Shown here one piece after another: positions 27,731 through 37,683 of a stretch of DNA of 64,000 nt (its first letter is position 1; every line of letters begins with the position of its first letter). Under the pieces are notes generated by a model. That model worked only from the letters and a program-made list of their open reading frames with translations, searched no databases and was not told where the DNA came from. The position numbers and the translations under genes were made by a program. Origin of the DNA: Pedobacter antarcticus (GTDB taxonomy: Bacteria > Bacteroidota > Bacteroidia > Sphingobacteriales > Sphingobacteriaceae); assembly GCF_900112985.1 (NCBI RefSeq), contig NZ_FONS01000003.1, positions 372,001-436,000 of the forward strand. Reading direction: 5' to 3'.

Positions 27731-30394
27731 TTAAAGTGCACTTAAGCTCTCTTGAATAATTGCAATTTTAGATTCAGCATCGGCCTTTTTATTACGCTCG
27801 TTCTGAATAATCTCGGGTTTCGCATTCTGCACAAATCGCTCATTACTTAATTTGGCATCAACAGATTTCAGGAAACCCTGGAGATAAACCAGATCTTCAT
27901 TCAACCTGATTTTCTCTGCTTCCACATCTATAGTTTCATTAAGCTGAACAAAAAACTCATCCTTACCTACCATAAATGCTGCTGCACCGGCAACTTTCTC
28001 CTGAACAAAATTCATTTCGGAGATATTCCCTAGCTTTCCAATAACAGGCTCCCATTTAGCATAATCCGTTTCAGAGTTTACACGGATATCCAGCGGTAAA
28101 GCTTCTTTTGGAGAAAGCTGTTTGGTATTTCTAATATTTCTTACTTCAGCAACAATACCTTTAACAAGTTCCACCTCTTTTAAAAGAGCCGCATCTGCTG
28201 GTCCCGATACCGGATAAGGGGCAACAATAATACAATCCAGTTCACCTTTTTCGCCAAAGATCTCATCATGCCACAATTCTTCTGTCAAAAACGGCATAAA
28301 CGGATGCAACAGACTTAGAATTTTTTCAAAGTAACCGATAGTCGCTTTCAGAGATGCAGAATCAATTGGCTGCAGATAAACCGGCTTAACCATCTCCAGA
28401 TACCATGCACAGAAATCATCCCAAACGAGTTTATAAGTTACCATTAAAGCTTCCGATAAACGATACTGTTTAAAGTTACCCTCAATTTCTTCCAATGCCT
28501 CATTAAACCTGTTATCGAACCAAGCGATCGCCTGCTCGTTCGGATTAGCTAAGCTTTCATCAACTTCCCAGCCTTTAATCAGACGGAAAGCATTCCAGAT
28601 CTTATTCGCAAAATTCCTTCCCTGTTCACAATAACTTTCATCGAACATCAGATCATTTCCTGCGGGCGAGCATAGCAACATCCCTACACGTACACCATCC
28701 GCGCCATATTTTTCAATCAAACCAATCGGATCAGGAGAGTTACCCAATGATTTAGACATTTTACGACCCAACTTATCCCTTACAATACCAGTCAGATAAA
28801 CATTAGTGAAAGGTTTCTGGCCACGGAATTCATGTCCTGCCATAATCATCCTGGCTACCCAGAAGAAAAGGATCTCGGGCGCCGTTACTAAGTCATTAGT
28901 CGGATAATAATAATTGATATCCTTATTATCCGGATCTTTAAACCCATTAAAAACGGAGATCGGCCATAACCATGAGGAGAACCATGTATCCATTACATCC
29001 TCATCCTGTCTCAGGAATGGCGCCAACTGATGCTTAAAGCCATTCGCCTCTTCTTCTGTAAAAGTACTATCAGGATCTTTCTGGCTTAAAAATGCATCCA
29101 GCGCTTCTTCCTTGGTTTTGGCAACAACCCAGTTATTTTTATCATCATACCAGGCAGGGATTCTCTGTCCCCACCATAACTGGCGGCTGATACACCAATC
29201 TTTCACGTTTTCCATCCAATGACGGTAGGTGTTCGTGAATTTCTCAGGGATCAGATTAATTTCTCCATTCAATACATCCGCAAGAGCAGGTTTTGCCAGC
29301 TCATCCATTTTACAGAACCACTGCAGCGATAATTTAGGCTCGATTGCAGCATCGGTACGTTCAGAAAAACCAATTTGCGACTTATAGTCCTCTACCTTAT
29401 CCAGGTGCCCGGCTTCATCCAGTAATACCGCAATCTTCTTCCTGGCAGCAAAACGGTCTTCGCCAACAAGGATAACCGCCAGCTCATTCAGCGTACCATC
29501 GTCGTTCAGAATATCTATAACAGGAAGATTGTGTTTTACGCCAAGCTCATAATCATTCAGGTCATGGGCAGGGGTAACTTTCAAACAGCCTGTACCAAAA
29601 TCCATTGTAACGTAATCATCTTCAATGATTGGAATTTCCCGGTTAAGCAATGGTATAAAAACATTTTTCCCTTTGAGGTGCGTATAACGCTCATCATTAG
29701 GATTAATACAAATAGCTGCATCAGCCATGATAGTTTCAGGCCTGGTCGTGGCTACAGTTAAATAACTGTCCGACTCACCTGCAACTGTATAACGGATATA
29801 ATATAATTTCTGATTAACTTCTTTACGAATTACTTCTTCGTCAGAAACAGCAGTTTTTCCTGTCGGATCCCAGTTTACCATACGGATTCCGCGGTAAATC
29901 CGACCTTTATTATACAGATGTATAAAAGTATCAATAACAGCTTCTGACAGGTCATCCTCCATCGTAAAACGTGTACGCTCCCAGTCACAACTTGCACCAA
30001 GTTTCTTTAACTGATCGAGAATGATACCACCGTATTTCTCTTTCCATTCCCAGGCATAAGCCATAAATTCTTCCCTGGTCAGGTCCTTTTTACTGATTCC
30101 TCTTTCTTTCAGCATCGCTACGACCTTAGCCTCTGTCGCAATAGAAGCATGATCAGTACCCGGTACCCAGCATGCATTTTTACCCTGCATTCTGGCACGA
30201 CGGATCATTACATCCTGAATAGTGTTATTCAGCATGTGCCCCATATGCAAAACTCCGGTAACATTAGGCGGAGGTATAACTATGGTATAAGGTTCACGTT
30301 CATCAGGTTCGGAATGAAAAAAGTTTTTAGACATCCAGTAGCTGTACCATTTATCTTCGGTAGCAGCTGGATCATATTTAGTGGAAATGCTCAT
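27731..30394 (-). CDS. valS: Valyl-tRNA synthetase
   Basis: An 887-aa class I synthetase of the usual length. The HIGH motif is [14 protein letters not shown] (about 42-55), the editing (CP1) domain follows, and [12 protein letters not shown] lies at about 528-539. The anticodon-binding domain and a C-terminal coiled coil (about 815-887, [20 protein letters not shown]) complete it. A TATTTTTG box at 30416-30423 (minus strand) lies 21 nt before the ATG. It charges tRNA-Val and edits threonine mischarging. Confidence 0.97.
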   Translation of the reverse strand: MSISTKYDPAATEDKWYSYWMSKNFFHSEPDEREPYTIVIPPPNVTGVLHMGHMLNNTIQDVMIRRARMQGKNACWVPGTDHASIATEAKVVAMLKERGISKKDLTREEFMAYAWEWKEKYGGIILDQLKKLGASCDWERTRFTMEDDLSEAVIDTFIHLYNKGRIYRGIRMVNWDPTGKTAVSDEEVIRKEVNQKLYYIRYTVAGESDSYLTVATTRPETIMADAAICINPNDERYTHLKGKNVFIPLLNREIPIIEDDYVTMDFGTGCLKVTPAHDLNDYELGVKHNLPVIDILNDDGTLNELAVILVGEDRFAARKKIAVLLDEAGHLDKVEDYKSQIGFSERTDAAIEPKLSLQWFCKMDELAKPALADVLNGEINLIPEKFTNTYRHWMENVKDWCISRQLWWGQRIPAWYDDKNNWVVAKTKEEALDAFLSQKDPDSTFTEEEANGFKHQLAPFLRQDEDVMDTWFSSWLWPISVFNGFKDPDNKDINYYYPTNDLVTAPEILFFWVARMIMAGHEFRGQKPFTNVYLTGIVRDKLGRKMSKSLGNSPDPIGLIEKYGADGVRVGMLLCSPAGNDLMFDESYCEQGRNFANKIWNAFRLIKGWEVDESLANPNEQAIAWFDNRFNEALEEIEGNFKQYRLSEALMVTYKLVWDDFCAWYLEMVKPVYLQPIDSASLKATIGYFEKILSLLHPFMPFLTEELWHDEIFGEKGELDCIIVAPYPVSGPADAALLKEVELVKGIVAEVRNIRNTKQLSPKEALPLDIRVNSETDYAKWEPVIGKLGNISEMNFVQEKVAGAAAFMVGKDEFFVQLNETIDVEAEKIRLNEDLVYLQGFLKSVDAKLSNERFVQNAKPEIIQNERNKKADAESKIAIIQESLSAL

Positions 30395-30415
30395 GGCTAA
30401 GTACTGGTTAAATTA

Positions 30416-30423
30416 CAAAAATA
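30416..30423 (-). promoter_or_regulatory. -7 promoter box of valS
   Basis: TATTTTTG on the minus strand, 21 nt upstream of the valS ATG. There is no obvious T-box-like leader, which would not be expected in this phylum. Confidence 0.5.
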
Positions 30424-30441
30424 ACGTTTTTACAGCAAAAA

Positions 30442-30987
30442 TCAGCTTATAAACTCTTCATCGAGGATCGCATATTCGAAACTATCCATCCATCCGGTTT
30501 TCAAAGGAAGAATCTGTCGTTTTGTCCCTTCCCTGGTCATCCCTGCTTTCTCCAACACTCTTATAGAGGCCAGATTTTCGACAGCACAGCCAGCTTCGAT
30601 ACGATGCAGTTTTAGGCGGTCAAATCCAAATCTGATTACTGCGCGGATGGCTTCGGTAGCAAAACCTTGATTCCAGTGTTCAACATTTATTTTATACCAG
30701 ATTTCAGCACTGTTAAACTTCTCAGACGAAAGTTTCAAGGAAACAAGGCCGATAAAACCACCTTTTTCCAATTCGACAGCAAACGTGTAATTCCTGATTG
30801 TTTTTTTTAGATGGTCATGAATCCAGCCATCCACAATAATATTAGTCTCTTCCAGATCTCTGGGAATTCCCAGCGTGTTATATTGATCAGTCTCTGCCAT
30901 CTGGTGCAATACGTGTACTGCTTCCAGATCGGCCATCTTTACTAATCTTAATTTTAACCTTTCCGTGAAAAATTTTAGTTCTGCCAT
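30442..30987 (-). CDS. GNAT N-acetyltransferase, RimJ/RimL type
   Basis: 181 aa from ATG 30987. A longer frame to 31131 adds 48 residues unlike the family and crosses a TATATTTG box at 31039-31046. The protein begins FFTERLKLRLV, typical of RimJ/L enzymes, and has the acetyl-CoA loop region WNQGFATEAIRAVIRFGFD and VLEKAGMTREGTKR near the end. It probably acetylates an N-terminal amine or a small molecule. Confidence 0.88.
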   Translation of the reverse strand: MAELKFFTERLKLRLVKMADLEAVHVLHQMAETDQYNTLGIPRDLEETNIIVDGWIHDHLKKTIRNYTFAVELEKGGFIGLVSLKLSSEKFNSAEIWYKINVEHWNQGFATEAIRAVIRFGFDRLKLHRIEAGCAVENLASIRVLEKAGMTREGTKRQILPLKTGWMDSFEYAILDEEFIS

Positions 30988-31395
30988 ATTTATGTATTGA
31001 ATGCTCTGTAAATGCCTCTGCCGGACCGCAGACACGGCCAAATATAGTAAATCGGAAACTGTCCGGTAATATCGGAAGACGGATTGTGGCATGGATCCTT
31101 TCCATATAACATTTATTCTGAAGAACAACACAATAAAAAGTGTTAAAAAATGTTAATGTTGATAGATTAAATATCCAATCATGAAGTCAATTAAATTACT
31201 TACACTTCCGGGATTACTCTTCAGAAAACTAGGGATAACTAAGTTATACTACTGGTTCAACAGGTAATATTTTTAATAGAATTTGCTTCTGTCAGCTGTC
31301 ATTGCGTAATTTGAGCAACATTTGACACCGGTTAATCAGGCGAGTCTGAACCTTCTGCGCAACCTGCGTATACCGGAGCACAATCTATATAGAAT
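30988..31395. other. Intergenic region upstream of the M13 peptidase
   Basis: 408 nt between the divergent acetyltransferase and M13 peptidase genes. It holds a minus-strand TATATTTG box (31039-31046) for the acetyltransferase and a short plus-strand ORF at 31181-31267. Nothing else is recognised. Confidence 0.5.
31181..31267 (+). CDS. Possible 28-aa microprotein
   Basis: ATG to TAA encoding MKSIKLLTLPGLLFRKLGIT followed by KLYYWFNR. It is cationic and amphipathic, with no acidic residue. No clear ribosome-binding site precedes it. It could be a real small protein, a leader peptide of the M13 gene or chance. Confidence 0.3.
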   Translation: MKSIKLLTLPGLLFRKLGITKLYYWFNR

Positions 31396-33438
31396 ATGAT
31401 AAACATCAAGAACTTTAAAAGTTACTTCGCCGTACTGGGAATTGTAGCCGCGAGCTATTCCTCTTATGCGCAACAAGCACCGAAAAAATTCATCGATCCG
31501 GCTAACATGGATTTATCTGTTAAACCAGGAGACGATTTTTACAACTACGCCAATGGTGTATGGATGAAAAACAATCCTGTTCCAGCGAAAGAAACGCGTT
31601 GGGGAAGTTTTAACGAATTACGTGACTTTAATATTAATGCTGTAAAAAGCCTGGTTGAAGAAGCTGCTGCAGATAAAACTGCACCTGCAGGTTCTGTAAA
31701 AAAACGTGTAGGAGATTTCTATACCGCAGCAATGGACAGTGTGACCATTGAAAAACTAGGCTATTCGCCGATTAAAGCAGACCTGGCCAGAATTACATCA
31801 CTAAAAGACATTAATGCAGTTATTGACGAGGTGGTAAGAATGAGAACTGCCGGTTCAGGTAACCCCATGTTCAACTTTGGCGTTGCACAGGACAGAAAAA
31901 ACGTCACTAAATACCTCCCTTCTTTGGGCCAGGGAGGAACTACGCTTCCAGACCGTGATTACTATTTAAAAGATGACAGCAGATCTGTTCAGATCCGTGA
32001 AGCTTATCTGAAATACATGACTACTCTATTTGCACTGACGGGAAATACTGAAGCGCAGGCAAAGGAAAAGGCTAAAACAGTTTTAGCTATCGAGAAGGAA
32101 TTTGCAGCAGCGCAGATGTCCCGTCTGGAGATGCGTGATCCTTATAAAACCTACAATAAATTTACGGTTGCAGATTTCACTAAAACTACGCCGCATATCA
32201 ACTGGGCAGCTACTTTACCGAAATTAAAGGTTCAGAATCAGGACACTTTATTGGTTGGCGCCCCTAAATTCTTTGAAAATCTGGATCAGATGCTGGGTAA
32301 AATCTCCGTTGCTGACTGGAAAACATACCTGCAATGGAATGTATTAAAGAGCTCTGCTCCTTACCTGAGTTCACCATTTGTGAAAGCAAACTTTGCCTTC
32401 ACACAGGCACAAACAGGACAAAAAGTACAAACTCCAAGATGGCAACGTATGTCATCCCTCACCGATGCGACTATTGGTGAATTGTTAGGTCAACTTTACG
32501 TAGCCAAATATTTTAAACCAGAAGCAAAAGCAAGAATGACTGAACTGATCAGCAATCTGCGTAAAGCTTTTGAGATCAGAATTAATAACCTGGATTGGAT
32601 GAGTCCGGAAACCAAAGTAAAAGCGTTAGCGAAATTGAATGCTTTCGTCCCAAAAATCGGCTATCCCGAAAAATGGAAAACTTATGATGGGCTAACTATC
32701 ACTAATAATACTTATTTCCAAAACGTCAAAAATTCAGGAGCATGGGCTTACAATGAAATGGTTGGACAATTGGGTAAACCAGTTGATCGTACACGTTTCG
32801 GTATGACTCCTCCTACTGTAAATGCATACTACAGTCCAACAATGAACGAGATCGTTTTCCCTGCCGGAATTTTACAGTTTCCTTTCTTCGCAGCTGATGC
32901 AGATGATGCAATCAACTACGGCGGAATTGGCGCAGTTATCGGTCATGAAATGTCACATGGTTTTGATGATAGCGGTAGCCAGTATGATAAAGACGGTAAC
33001 CTGAGAAACTGGTGGACTAGCGAAGACAGGACAAAATTTGACGCTAAAACAAAGGCATTGGGAGAGCAATACGATGCTTATACTGTATTAGATACTATTC
33101 ATGTGAATGGCAAATTAACAATGGGTGAAAACATTGGTGACCTAGGTGGTCTGAATGCGGCTTATACGGCGTTCAAACTTACAAAACAAGGACAGTCGAA
33201 TGAGAAAATTGACGGCTTTACACCCGATCAGCGTTTCTTCCTTTCGTGGGCACAGGTATGGAGAGGTAATATTCTTCCTGAAAGTGCAGCTCAGCTGATT
33301 AAAACAGATCCACACTCTCCGGGAGAAGCCAGAACTATTGGTGCTCCGGTAAATATGGACGCCTGGTATGAAGCATTTGATGTAAAACCAGGAGACAAAT
33401 TGTATAAAAAGCCAGAAGACAGAATCAGACTCTGGTAA
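31396..33438 (+). CDS. M13 family zinc metallopeptidase (neprilysin/PepO-like)
   Basis: A 680-aa exported endopeptidase. A signal peptide of about 25 residues (ending SYAQ) is followed by the M13 N-domain (about 40-430) and the catalytic domain with GHEMSHGFDD (zinc ligands in HExxH) and ENIGDLGGLNAAY (third ligand Glu). The C-terminal CxxW-like ending is replaced by RIRLW. It should cleave oligopeptides in the periplasm or outside the cell. Confidence 0.95.
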   Translation: MINIKNFKSYFAVLGIVAASYSSYAQQAPKKFIDPANMDLSVKPGDDFYNYANGVWMKNNPVPAKETRWGSFNELRDFNINAVKSLVEEAAADKTAPAGSVKKRVGDFYTAAMDSVTIEKLGYSPIKADLARITSLKDINAVIDEVVRMRTAGSGNPMFNFGVAQDRKNVTKYLPSLGQGGTTLPDRDYYLKDDSRSVQIREAYLKYMTTLFALTGNTEAQAKEKAKTVLAIEKEFAAAQMSRLEMRDPYKTYNKFTVADFTKTTPHINWAATLPKLKVQNQDTLLVGAPKFFENLDQMLGKISVADWKTYLQWNVLKSSAPYLSSPFVKANFAFTQAQTGQKVQTPRWQRMSSLTDATIGELLGQLYVAKYFKPEAKARMTELISNLRKAFEIRINNLDWMSPETKVKALAKLNAFVPKIGYPEKWKTYDGLTITNNTYFQNVKNSGAWAYNEMVGQLGKPVDRTRFGMTPPTVNAYYSPTMNEIVFPAGILQFPFFAADADDAINYGGIGAVIGHEMSHGFDDSGSQYDKDGNLRNWWTSEDRTKFDAKTKALGEQYDAYTVLDTIHVNGKLTMGENIGDLGGLNAAYTAFKLTKQGQSNEKIDGFTPDQRFFLSWAQVWRGNILPESAAQLIKTDPHSPGEARTIGAPVNMDAWYEAFDVKPGDKLYKKPEDRIRLW

Positions 33439-33450
33439 ACATTTAAAACC

Positions 33451-33482
33451 AAAGGGCATTGCTTATTCGCAATGCCCTTTTT
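33451..33482. terminator. Bidirectional terminator between M13 peptidase and OmpW genes
   Basis: AAAGGGCATTGC and GCAATGCCCTTT pair perfectly over 12 bp around a 6-nt loop, followed by TT. Confidence 0.85.
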
Positions 33483-33483
33483 G

Positions 33484-34173
33484 TTAAAACCGGTAACCAA
33501 GGCCCACACCAATAAGCCATGGCCTGATTTTCACATCTGCCTGGATATTGCCTAACACATCTGCTAATTCTGGATTTTCGGAAGGAGTAAGATTAGCGGC
33601 ATCCACAGTTGCTTTCGTAGACAGGAATATTTTTTTCAGATCTGCATTGATAAACATCCTGTCAGTGATGGCAAAATCCAAACCTGCCTGTGCAGCGAAA
33701 GCAAATCTATTTTTATAAGAGATATCCTGCACAACAGGACCCTGATCTGCATTATAAAAAATAGTGTAATTAACACCTGCACCCACATATGGTTTAAACT
33801 TTCCTACAGGATAATGATATTGCAAAGTCAACGTAGGCGGGAGCAACCATACTTTACCAAGATTCACCTCTGCCCGATCAGGGCCGCCTATAGCACTCAG
33901 GTCAGAACCTGTGGTTTTCACTTTATGCCTGGTCGTTCCGAGAATTAGTTCAGCAGAAAGATTTTTAGTAAAGAAATAGGTGAAGTCAAGCTCCGGTATA
34001 AATGATTTTGAAATTTGTGCATCCCCGCCAATTACACCAACCTCAGCACTTTCCTGAGGGATAACATGAAAAGCACGAAGTCTGACTCTCCATTCACCAG
34101 GAGCGGGATTTGACTGCGCAAAAGCGCCGAGTCCTAAAAAAAACAGGGATCCGAATACAATTAATCTTTTCAT
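33484..34173 (-). CDS. OmpW-family outer-membrane beta-barrel protein
   Basis: 229 aa with a cleavable signal peptide (ending AFAQ) and an eight-stranded small barrel. The family pattern is visible as WRVRLRAFHVIPQES at the start, ELDFTYFFTKNLSAELILGTTRHK, LPPTLTLQYHYPVGKFKPYVGAGVNYT and the terminal PWLIGVGLGYRF with the final Phe. OmpW-type barrels form small hydrophobic channels. It stands alone. Confidence 0.93.
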   Translation of the reverse strand: MKRLIVFGSLFFLGLGAFAQSNPAPGEWRVRLRAFHVIPQESAEVGVIGGDAQISKSFIPELDFTYFFTKNLSAELILGTTRHKVKTTGSDLSAIGGPDRAEVNLGKVWLLPPTLTLQYHYPVGKFKPYVGAGVNYTIFYNADQGPVVQDISYKNRFAFAAQAGLDFAITDRMFINADLKKIFLSTKATVDAANLTPSENPELADVLGNIQADVKIRPWLIGVGLGYRF

Positions 34174-34258
34174 AACATTTGATTTGATACCTCAAATGTA
34201 TAGCGGACACAGTTTTTAAATAGTGTCAGAAAACACAAAACCCCGTGATTAACGGCAC

Positions 34259-34600
34259 TTATTCCGTGTATTTAGCCTGAATCTTTTTAGGAAGCTTTGA
34301 TAGTATTATGCCGCGCGATTCGGCAACGCGTTTTTTCAGTTCATTCCAGGGCAGTACTTCCAGATCAGCAATCCCTATCCAGCTACCCTTAGCCATATGA
34401 TAAGCCTGAGTGATGCCGTCTCTGGAAACCAACTCTTGAAATTCTTCCACATCACACTTGATAGCGAAACTACCCTTAGTCAGTGAATAAATTACATAGA
34501 TCTTATTTTCAATCAGAAAACAAAGATTTTCCTCCCATTTTACATCTTCTGTAGTCCCTGGAAGACTCAGGCAGTAATGACGAAACATTTCTATATCCAT
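34259..34600 (-). CDS. MmcQ/YjbR family protein
   Basis: A 113-aa protein covering the YjbR fold (a CyaY-like DNA-binding fold): FRHYCLSLPGTTEDVKWEENLCF at the start, then FAIKCDVEEFQELV and MAKGSWIGIADLEVLPWNELK. The cellular role of the family is not established. Single gene divergent from mnmD. Confidence 0.9.
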   Translation of the reverse strand: MDIEMFRHYCLSLPGTTEDVKWEENLCFLIENKIYVIYSLTKGSFAIKCDVEEFQELVSRDGITQAYHMAKGSWIGIADLEVLPWNELKKRVAESRGIILSKLPKKIQAKYTE

Positions 34601-34635
34601 AAGAATTAAATTCCCACTAATTTACGGAATTCAAA

Positions 34636-34643
34636 TACATTTG
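34636..34643 (+). promoter_or_regulatory. -7 promoter box of mnmD
   Basis: TACATTTG ends 5 nt before the mnmD ATG, predicting a leaderless transcript. Confidence 0.55.
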
Positions 34644-34648
34644 CACAG

Positions 34649-35320
34649 ATGAATATACTTACGGCAACAGCGGATGGCTCTTTTACGCTATATAACGAGA
34701 CTATTGGAGAACATTACCATTCCAAACACGGTGCGCTTCAGGAAAGTAAACATGTATTTATAGAAGCAGGGCTAAAAAAAGTTTTTACTGATTATCCTGA
34801 GCAGAATATTAATATTCTGGAAGTCGGATTCGGCACGGGGCTTAATTACATATTGAGCCGTTCTTTTGCAGAAAGTATACAGCGTAATTTTAACTATACC
34901 GGAATCGAAGCATTTCCCCTCTCGCTTGCAGAACTTCAGTCTACCCAATATCAGCAATATGTTGCGGAACCTTTGTGGAATAAATTCGAACAGGATTATC
35001 AGCAAAGCATTAGTCATCCAGCGGAAATCAATACACCTGAGTACTTACAAATTGCACATACAACCCTTCAGGAATTCACAAGCAGGTTTAAATATGATCT
35101 TATTTATTTTGACGCATTCTCTGTTCAGCACCAACCTGAGCTCTGGTCAGATGAGATTATAACCAAAGTCTGCACCTTCTTAAAACCAGGCGGTATTTTC
35201 GTTACCTATGCAATTACAGGAAAACTTAAAAGAGCATTAAAAAGTTGTGGAATGGAGATAGAGAAACTTCCCGGTGCTCCCGGAAAAAGAGAAATGCTAA
35301 GGGCGAGAAAACTTATATAG
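34649..35320 (+). CDS. mnmD: tRNA (5-aminomethyl-2-thiouridine-34) methyltransferase
   Basis: A 223-aa Rossmann methyltransferase of the DUF752/MnmD type, corresponding to the methyltransferase half of MnmC without the oxidase half. The SAM loop is NILEVGFGTGLNYIL, and the family motif FDAFSVQHQPELWSDEI (with the DAF region) is clear. It methylates the wobble uridine side chain in tRNAs for Lys, Glu and Gln. A stand-alone D form is usual outside Proteobacteria. Confidence 0.92.
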   Translation: MNILTATADGSFTLYNETIGEHYHSKHGALQESKHVFIEAGLKKVFTDYPEQNINILEVGFGTGLNYILSRSFAESIQRNFNYTGIEAFPLSLAELQSTQYQQYVAEPLWNKFEQDYQQSISHPAEINTPEYLQIAHTTLQEFTSRFKYDLIYFDAFSVQHQPELWSDEIITKVCTFLKPGGIFVTYAITGKLKRALKSCGMEIEKLPGAPGKREMLRARKLI

Positions 35321-35497
35321 AATTAATTCCGATTAGGAAGAACAGAAAGGCTCAATCGAAAAAACGATTTCATAATCCATTCAGCATCAATTAAATTGGA
35401 TATATTGACAAATGAAAGACGCAATTATACAAACTACAATCGCAGATTGCGTGTTAAGCAGTGATTGCGCAGCTGTCATATAAGAATTTAAAAACTA

Positions 35498-36454
35498 ATG
35501 GAAAAAAGAAAATTAGGTAACACAGATTTAATCGTTCCCCCACTAACTTTCGGAGGGAATGTTTTCGGATGGACACTAGACGAAGCCCGTTCTTTTGAAA
35601 TACTTGACGGTTTAATGGATTCAGAACTGAATTTTATTGACACAGCCGATGTTTATTCCAGATGGGTTCCTGGAAACGAAGGTGGCGAGTCAGAAGTCAT
35701 TCTAGGCAAATGGATGAAATCCAGAAATAACAGGTCAAAAGTTATACTTGCCACGAAAGTAGGCAGTGATATGGATAGCAGCGGTAAAAAAGATTTGTCG
35801 GCCAAGCATATCAAAGAAGGTATAGAGGACTCATTAAGAAGGCTGCAAACAGATTATGTAGACTTGTACCAGTCCCACTATGATGACCTAGGTACGCCTG
35901 TAGAAGAAACTCTGGAGGCTTACGACCAACTTATCCGCGCTGGAAAAGTTCGCTGGGTTGGAGCTTCCAATTTCAGTCCGGAAAGGCTTAAAGAGTCACT
36001 TGAAACCAGTAAAAGATTGAGCTTACCAAAATATCAGACTTTTCAGCCTGAATACAATCTTTATCAACGTGAAGGTTTTGAACGCGAGCTGGAAAAAATC
36101 TGTAAGGATAACCAGTTGGGTGTAATTAATTATTACTCCCTGGCAAGTGGTTTTCTAACGGGCAAATATCGTTCAGAAGCAGACCTTGGAAAAAGTGCCA
36201 GAGGGTCAGGAATTAAAAACTTTCTAAATGAACGGGGATTTAAGATCCTGAAGGCACTCGATGTTGTAGCCGAGCAATATAACGCTACACCGGCAAGCGT
36301 CGCCTTAGCATGGCTTATAGCCAGACCGTCTGTTACTGCTCCGATTGTTAGTGTAACTAGTTTAACGCAGCTGGAAGATCTGAACAGGGCAACTGCACTG
36401 AAATTAGATAACGAAGAAGTATCCATTCTGGATGATGCCAGTGCCTGGTCTTAG
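35498..36454 (+). CDS. Aldo/keto reductase
   Basis: A 318-aa NADPH-dependent TIM-barrel oxidoreductase. DTADVYSRW holds the catalytic Asp and Tyr, KVGSD the Lys, and YQSHYDD the His. The cofactor region near the C-terminus (PSVTAPIVSVTSLTQLEDL) is typical. The substrate is unknown. The 177-bp upstream region carries two GATTGCG direct repeats 18 bp apart (35445-35451 and 35463-35469). Confidence 0.93.
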   Translation: MEKRKLGNTDLIVPPLTFGGNVFGWTLDEARSFEILDGLMDSELNFIDTADVYSRWVPGNEGGESEVILGKWMKSRNNRSKVILATKVGSDMDSSGKKDLSAKHIKEGIEDSLRRLQTDYVDLYQSHYDDLGTPVEETLEAYDQLIRAGKVRWVGASNFSPERLKESLETSKRLSLPKYQTFQPEYNLYQREGFERELEKICKDNQLGVINYYSLASGFLTGKYRSEADLGKSARGSGIKNFLNERGFKILKALDVVAEQYNATPASVALAWLIARPSVTAPIVSVTSLTQLEDLNRATALKLDNEEVSILDDASAWS

Positions 36455-36481
36455 ACCTGAAGCATTTGTATAAGGGTTTAA

Positions 36482-36514
36482 CAAATGTCCTGCTTTTTTT
36501 TGGCAGGGCGTTTG
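36482..36514 (+). terminator. Possible terminator after the aldo/keto reductase
   Basis: CAAATG-CCTGC and GCAGG-CGTTTG arms form an 11-bp stem with one internal mismatch around a T-rich loop. The following T tract is short (TTTGTTT), so termination strength is doubtful. Confidence 0.4.
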
Positions 36515-36546
36515 TTTAGCCAAAGCAAATCTATTATAAACCAGGT

Positions 36547-37659
36547 ATGAAATATAATACGCTCCCATTTTACGCCAAACTAGCATTAGTTTTAATTGCA
36601 ATCATCTGTTTGGGGTATCTAGCTATTCTGGGTAAAACCTTACTTGCCCCACTCCTATCCTCCTTTCTTTTAGCCCTGTTATTATTGCCTATGGCGAATT
36701 ACATGGAAAGAAAACTGAGATTTAAAAGAGCTTTGTCTTCAATGGTGTCAGTGATTGTAATGATTAGCGTTATCTCAGCGATCCTGTTTTTCCTGGTTAA
36801 TCAACTCAGTGATTTGGGTCAAGACTGGCCTTTGTTGAAACAGCAGGCTATGCATTCATTTGAGGAGCTGCAGCGATGGGTATCCAATACCTTTAACGTG
36901 AACGCCCATAAACAGATCGACTATCTTAAAAACAGCGCTACAAGTGCAGTGGCAACGAGTGCAACGCTGGTAGGCACAACTTTAATGACGCTGTCATCTT
37001 CACTATTGTTCATGGCATTTCTGTTATTATTTACTTTTTTCATCCTGAATTACAGACGTATTCTTTATAGTTTTCTGAAAAGTGTCTTTAAAGAAGAACA
37101 TGCAGAGAAAGTAAGTGCAATTGTTAACCAGATCCAGTACATTATTAAAAGGTATATTCTGGGGCTATTCCTCCAGATGTTAATCGTTACAGGGGTTATG
37201 ATACTCGTACTTAGCTTGCTAGGTGTAAAGTATGCAGTGTTACTGGGTTTAATTACAGGGATATTCAATGTCGTACCTTACATTGGTATTTTCAGCGCTT
37301 TACTAATCAGCGTGCTGATTACCTTTGCGACTGCGGGTGCGGCAAAAGTTCTGCTGGTTATTATCAGTTTTGTCGCTGTACATGCACTCGATGGCAATAT
37401 TCTACTGCCACTGGTTGTCGGTTCAAAAGTAAAAATCAATGCATTGTTCGCTTTTATCGGCATTGTAGTTGGCGAAATGCTCTGGGGTATTTCCGGTATG
37501 TTTCTTTGTATACCATACCTGGCCATGCTTAAAATTATCTTCGACAGGATCGATGAGCTTAAGCCCTGGGGCATATTATTAGGAGATGAAGATAAACCAG
37601 GTAAGAAGCGTAAAGTTTACCGGATCACCAAGAAAATCACACTCGAAGAACCCGAATAA
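36547..37659 (+). CDS. AI-2E/PerM family membrane transporter
   Basis: A 370-aa protein with about eight transmembrane helices: a pair at the N-terminus (LALVLIAIICLGYLAI and LLSSFLLALLLLPMANYM), a long cytoplasmic-like loop, then a hydrophobic C-terminal half with the family block ITGIFNVVPYIGIFSAL and DGNILLPLVVGSKVKINALF. Family members export diverse small molecules or act as antiporters; the name does not prove AI-2 transport. Followed 24 nt later by mazG. Confidence 0.92.
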   Translation: MKYNTLPFYAKLALVLIAIICLGYLAILGKTLLAPLLSSFLLALLLLPMANYMERKLRFKRALSSMVSVIVMISVISAILFFLVNQLSDLGQDWPLLKQQAMHSFEELQRWVSNTFNVNAHKQIDYLKNSATSAVATSATLVGTTLMTLSSSLLFMAFLLLFTFFILNYRRILYSFLKSVFKEEHAEKVSAIVNQIQYIIKRYILGLFLQMLIVTGVMILVLSLLGVKYAVLLGLITGIFNVVPYIGIFSALLISVLITFATAGAAKVLLVIISFVAVHALDGNILLPLVVGSKVKINALFAFIGIVVGEMLWGISGMFLCIPYLAMLKIIFDRIDELKPWGILLGDEDKPGKKRKVYRITKKITLEEPE

Positions 37660-37683
37660 TTTAAATTACTTAAATTCGCCATT

